Shown in pieces: positions 63,101-64,000 of a stretch of DNA of 64,000 nt. The stretch's first letter is position 1. Every line of letters starts with the position of its first letter. Source of the stretch: Monosporascus cannonballus (Eukaryota > Ascomycota > Sordariomycetes > Xylariales); NCBI GenBank assembly GCA_004154925.1, contig QJNS01000025.1, positions 248,001-312,000 of the forward strand, read 5' to 3'. Position numbers and translations under genes: made by a program. The notes below the pieces were generated by a model. That model searched no databases and was not told where the DNA came from. It was given only the letters and a program-made list of their open reading frames with translations.

Positions 63101-64000
63101 AAAATTACGGAATAATAATTATAATATCTAAAATATAACGAATCTTAACTTGTTATTATTTACAAAAACGGTTTAAAAAATAATAAATTAAATTTTTTAA
63201 ATCAATAATTAAACCTTTAGAAACTTTTGATTAATATTAATTATATGATTTTCTCTATTGTTTTACAGAAGTAGTTATATTCATATTAAATTGTAATAAT
63301 ACGAGTTATATTATATGTCATATATTAAGAAATTAAAGAGTAAAGAAATAGTTTATTAAAATATAACAGAAATAATTTGTAAAGCCCTGAAAAAAATGAA
63401 TTATACACAATATATAAAATATAGAAATATTATTTATAAAGATACTTAAGAACCTATAAGACCATAAATAGTTATAAAATATGCTTTATGTTTTTAAAAT
63501 AAAAATAGTAATTCGAAAAGCATAATATACGTACATTTTTTATAATAAAATTAACATATAAAAATAAAGGTTTTACGAAAAACTATAATTATTATTGGTT
63601 CTAAAAAATGTTTAAAACTTTATTATTATATTGTTTTTATACAAAAGGTTAATAATAAAAATATAATATGATAATATTTTTTTAATCGTTAATAAATTTA
63701 TGAAAATACTTTATTTTTTATATTATTAAGAAAAACATATTTCCTATAAACTTTTAGTAAAGTTTTATAATAAAAGTCAGTTACAATATAAGTTATTTAA
63801 CATATTTAATTTTTAAATAAACAAATAAACGAAACCGTTAAACAAAATATTGAAAATATAATTTAAACATCTAATTAATAACGAAGCAAATACTTTATAG
63901 TATTAAATATTATTAAAATATTTAAACGATTTTAATAAATGTGAATTTTAATTTTATATTTAATATTTAAAAAATCGCTCATAACGGGTTTATTAATATT

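Larger units (their letters stand above)
59245..64000 (+). mobile_element. Ty3/Gypsy A-family copy A3, 5' part, running off the window
   Basis: Begins with an LTR whose start (TGTTACGACCTGACAAG at 59245) fits the A-family start TGTTATGACCTAACGG. Downstream landmarks match A1 at a nearly constant offset of about 48.0-48.2 kb: gag (NAYIDIFYKRLKNSNKN near 60146), the post-knuckle segment (IKYTPYFINDKKYL near 60730) and the reverse transcriptase region (62030-62450). It is clearly more diverged than A1 and A2, so it is an older member. The 3' LTR and any antisense ORF lie outside the window. Confidence 0.8.

Noticed and set aside
26900..64000. Mitochondrial DNA or a bacterial AT-rich replicon as the source of the AT-rich block
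   Set aside because: The content is LTR retrotransposons with target duplications and directional C-to-T/G-to-A changes; no mitochondrial genes were seen.

Overview
The window looks like a piece of a filamentous ascomycete (Pezizomycotina) genome. The support is a HET-domain gene of the kind expanded in these fungi, a CorA-like gene with short fungal introns (46-76 bp, GT-AG, CTAAT/CTGAC-type branch sites), and long AT-rich tracts made of transposons in which copies differ almost only by C-to-T and G-to-A changes. That is the signature of repeat-induced point mutation (RIP). Class and species cannot be told from this sequence. Apart from the two small gene islands, everything is dead or dying mobile DNA. 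No tRNA, rRNA or CRISPR array was seen.

Layout. 1-2880 is a GC-balanced island with one intact HET-domain gene (241-2546, +). 3027-25238 is a single pogo/Fot-like DNA transposon with TA targets and ~45 bp inverted ends, swollen from about 2.1 kb to 22 kb by four insertions. These are a 1.17 kb sequence flanked by a 15 bp duplication (3066-4239), a Copia element (4447-9913), and two Gypsy chromodomain elements of one family in opposite orientation, A1 (10948-17678, +) and A2 (18045-24790, -). 25239-26900 is a second GC-balanced island. It holds the 3' part of a CorA-like membrane protein gene (-) whose 5' end carries more and more C-to-T stop codons as it enters the next AT-rich block.

26900-64000 is one AT-rich block. 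An old Gypsy element D (about 28291-56670, +) contains Gypsy B1 (33273-48061, -), which itself contains its sister B2 (38113-45483, +), and separately contains Gypsy C (49749-56085, -). After an unassigned AT-rich stretch, a third, older A-family copy (A3) starts at 59245 and runs off the end. Target-site duplications support most insertions: AAAAA for A1, GAATT for A2, GGTCC/GGTTC for Copia, TAAAT for B1, AATAA for B2, CGAGT/CAAGT for C.

Main points of interest. (1) Both A-family elements whose 3' end is visible carry, between integrase/chromodomain and 3' LTR and on the opposite strand from pol, an ORF with the exact spacing of a Zn2Cys6 cluster followed by a Lys/Arg/Glu-rich coiled-coil-like segment; Gypsy C has a different antisense ORF in the same place. 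(2) In all six elements with two well-delimited LTRs, the outer side of each LTR is well preserved and the inner side is heavily mutated, so mutation density falls towards element edges. (3) The CorA-like gene shows a stop-codon gradient that suggests mutation spreading from the repeats into a gene.

The transposon genes are broken and cannot act together; the only gene that looks functional is the HET-domain gene. Coordinates of RIP-degraded coding regions are approximate.
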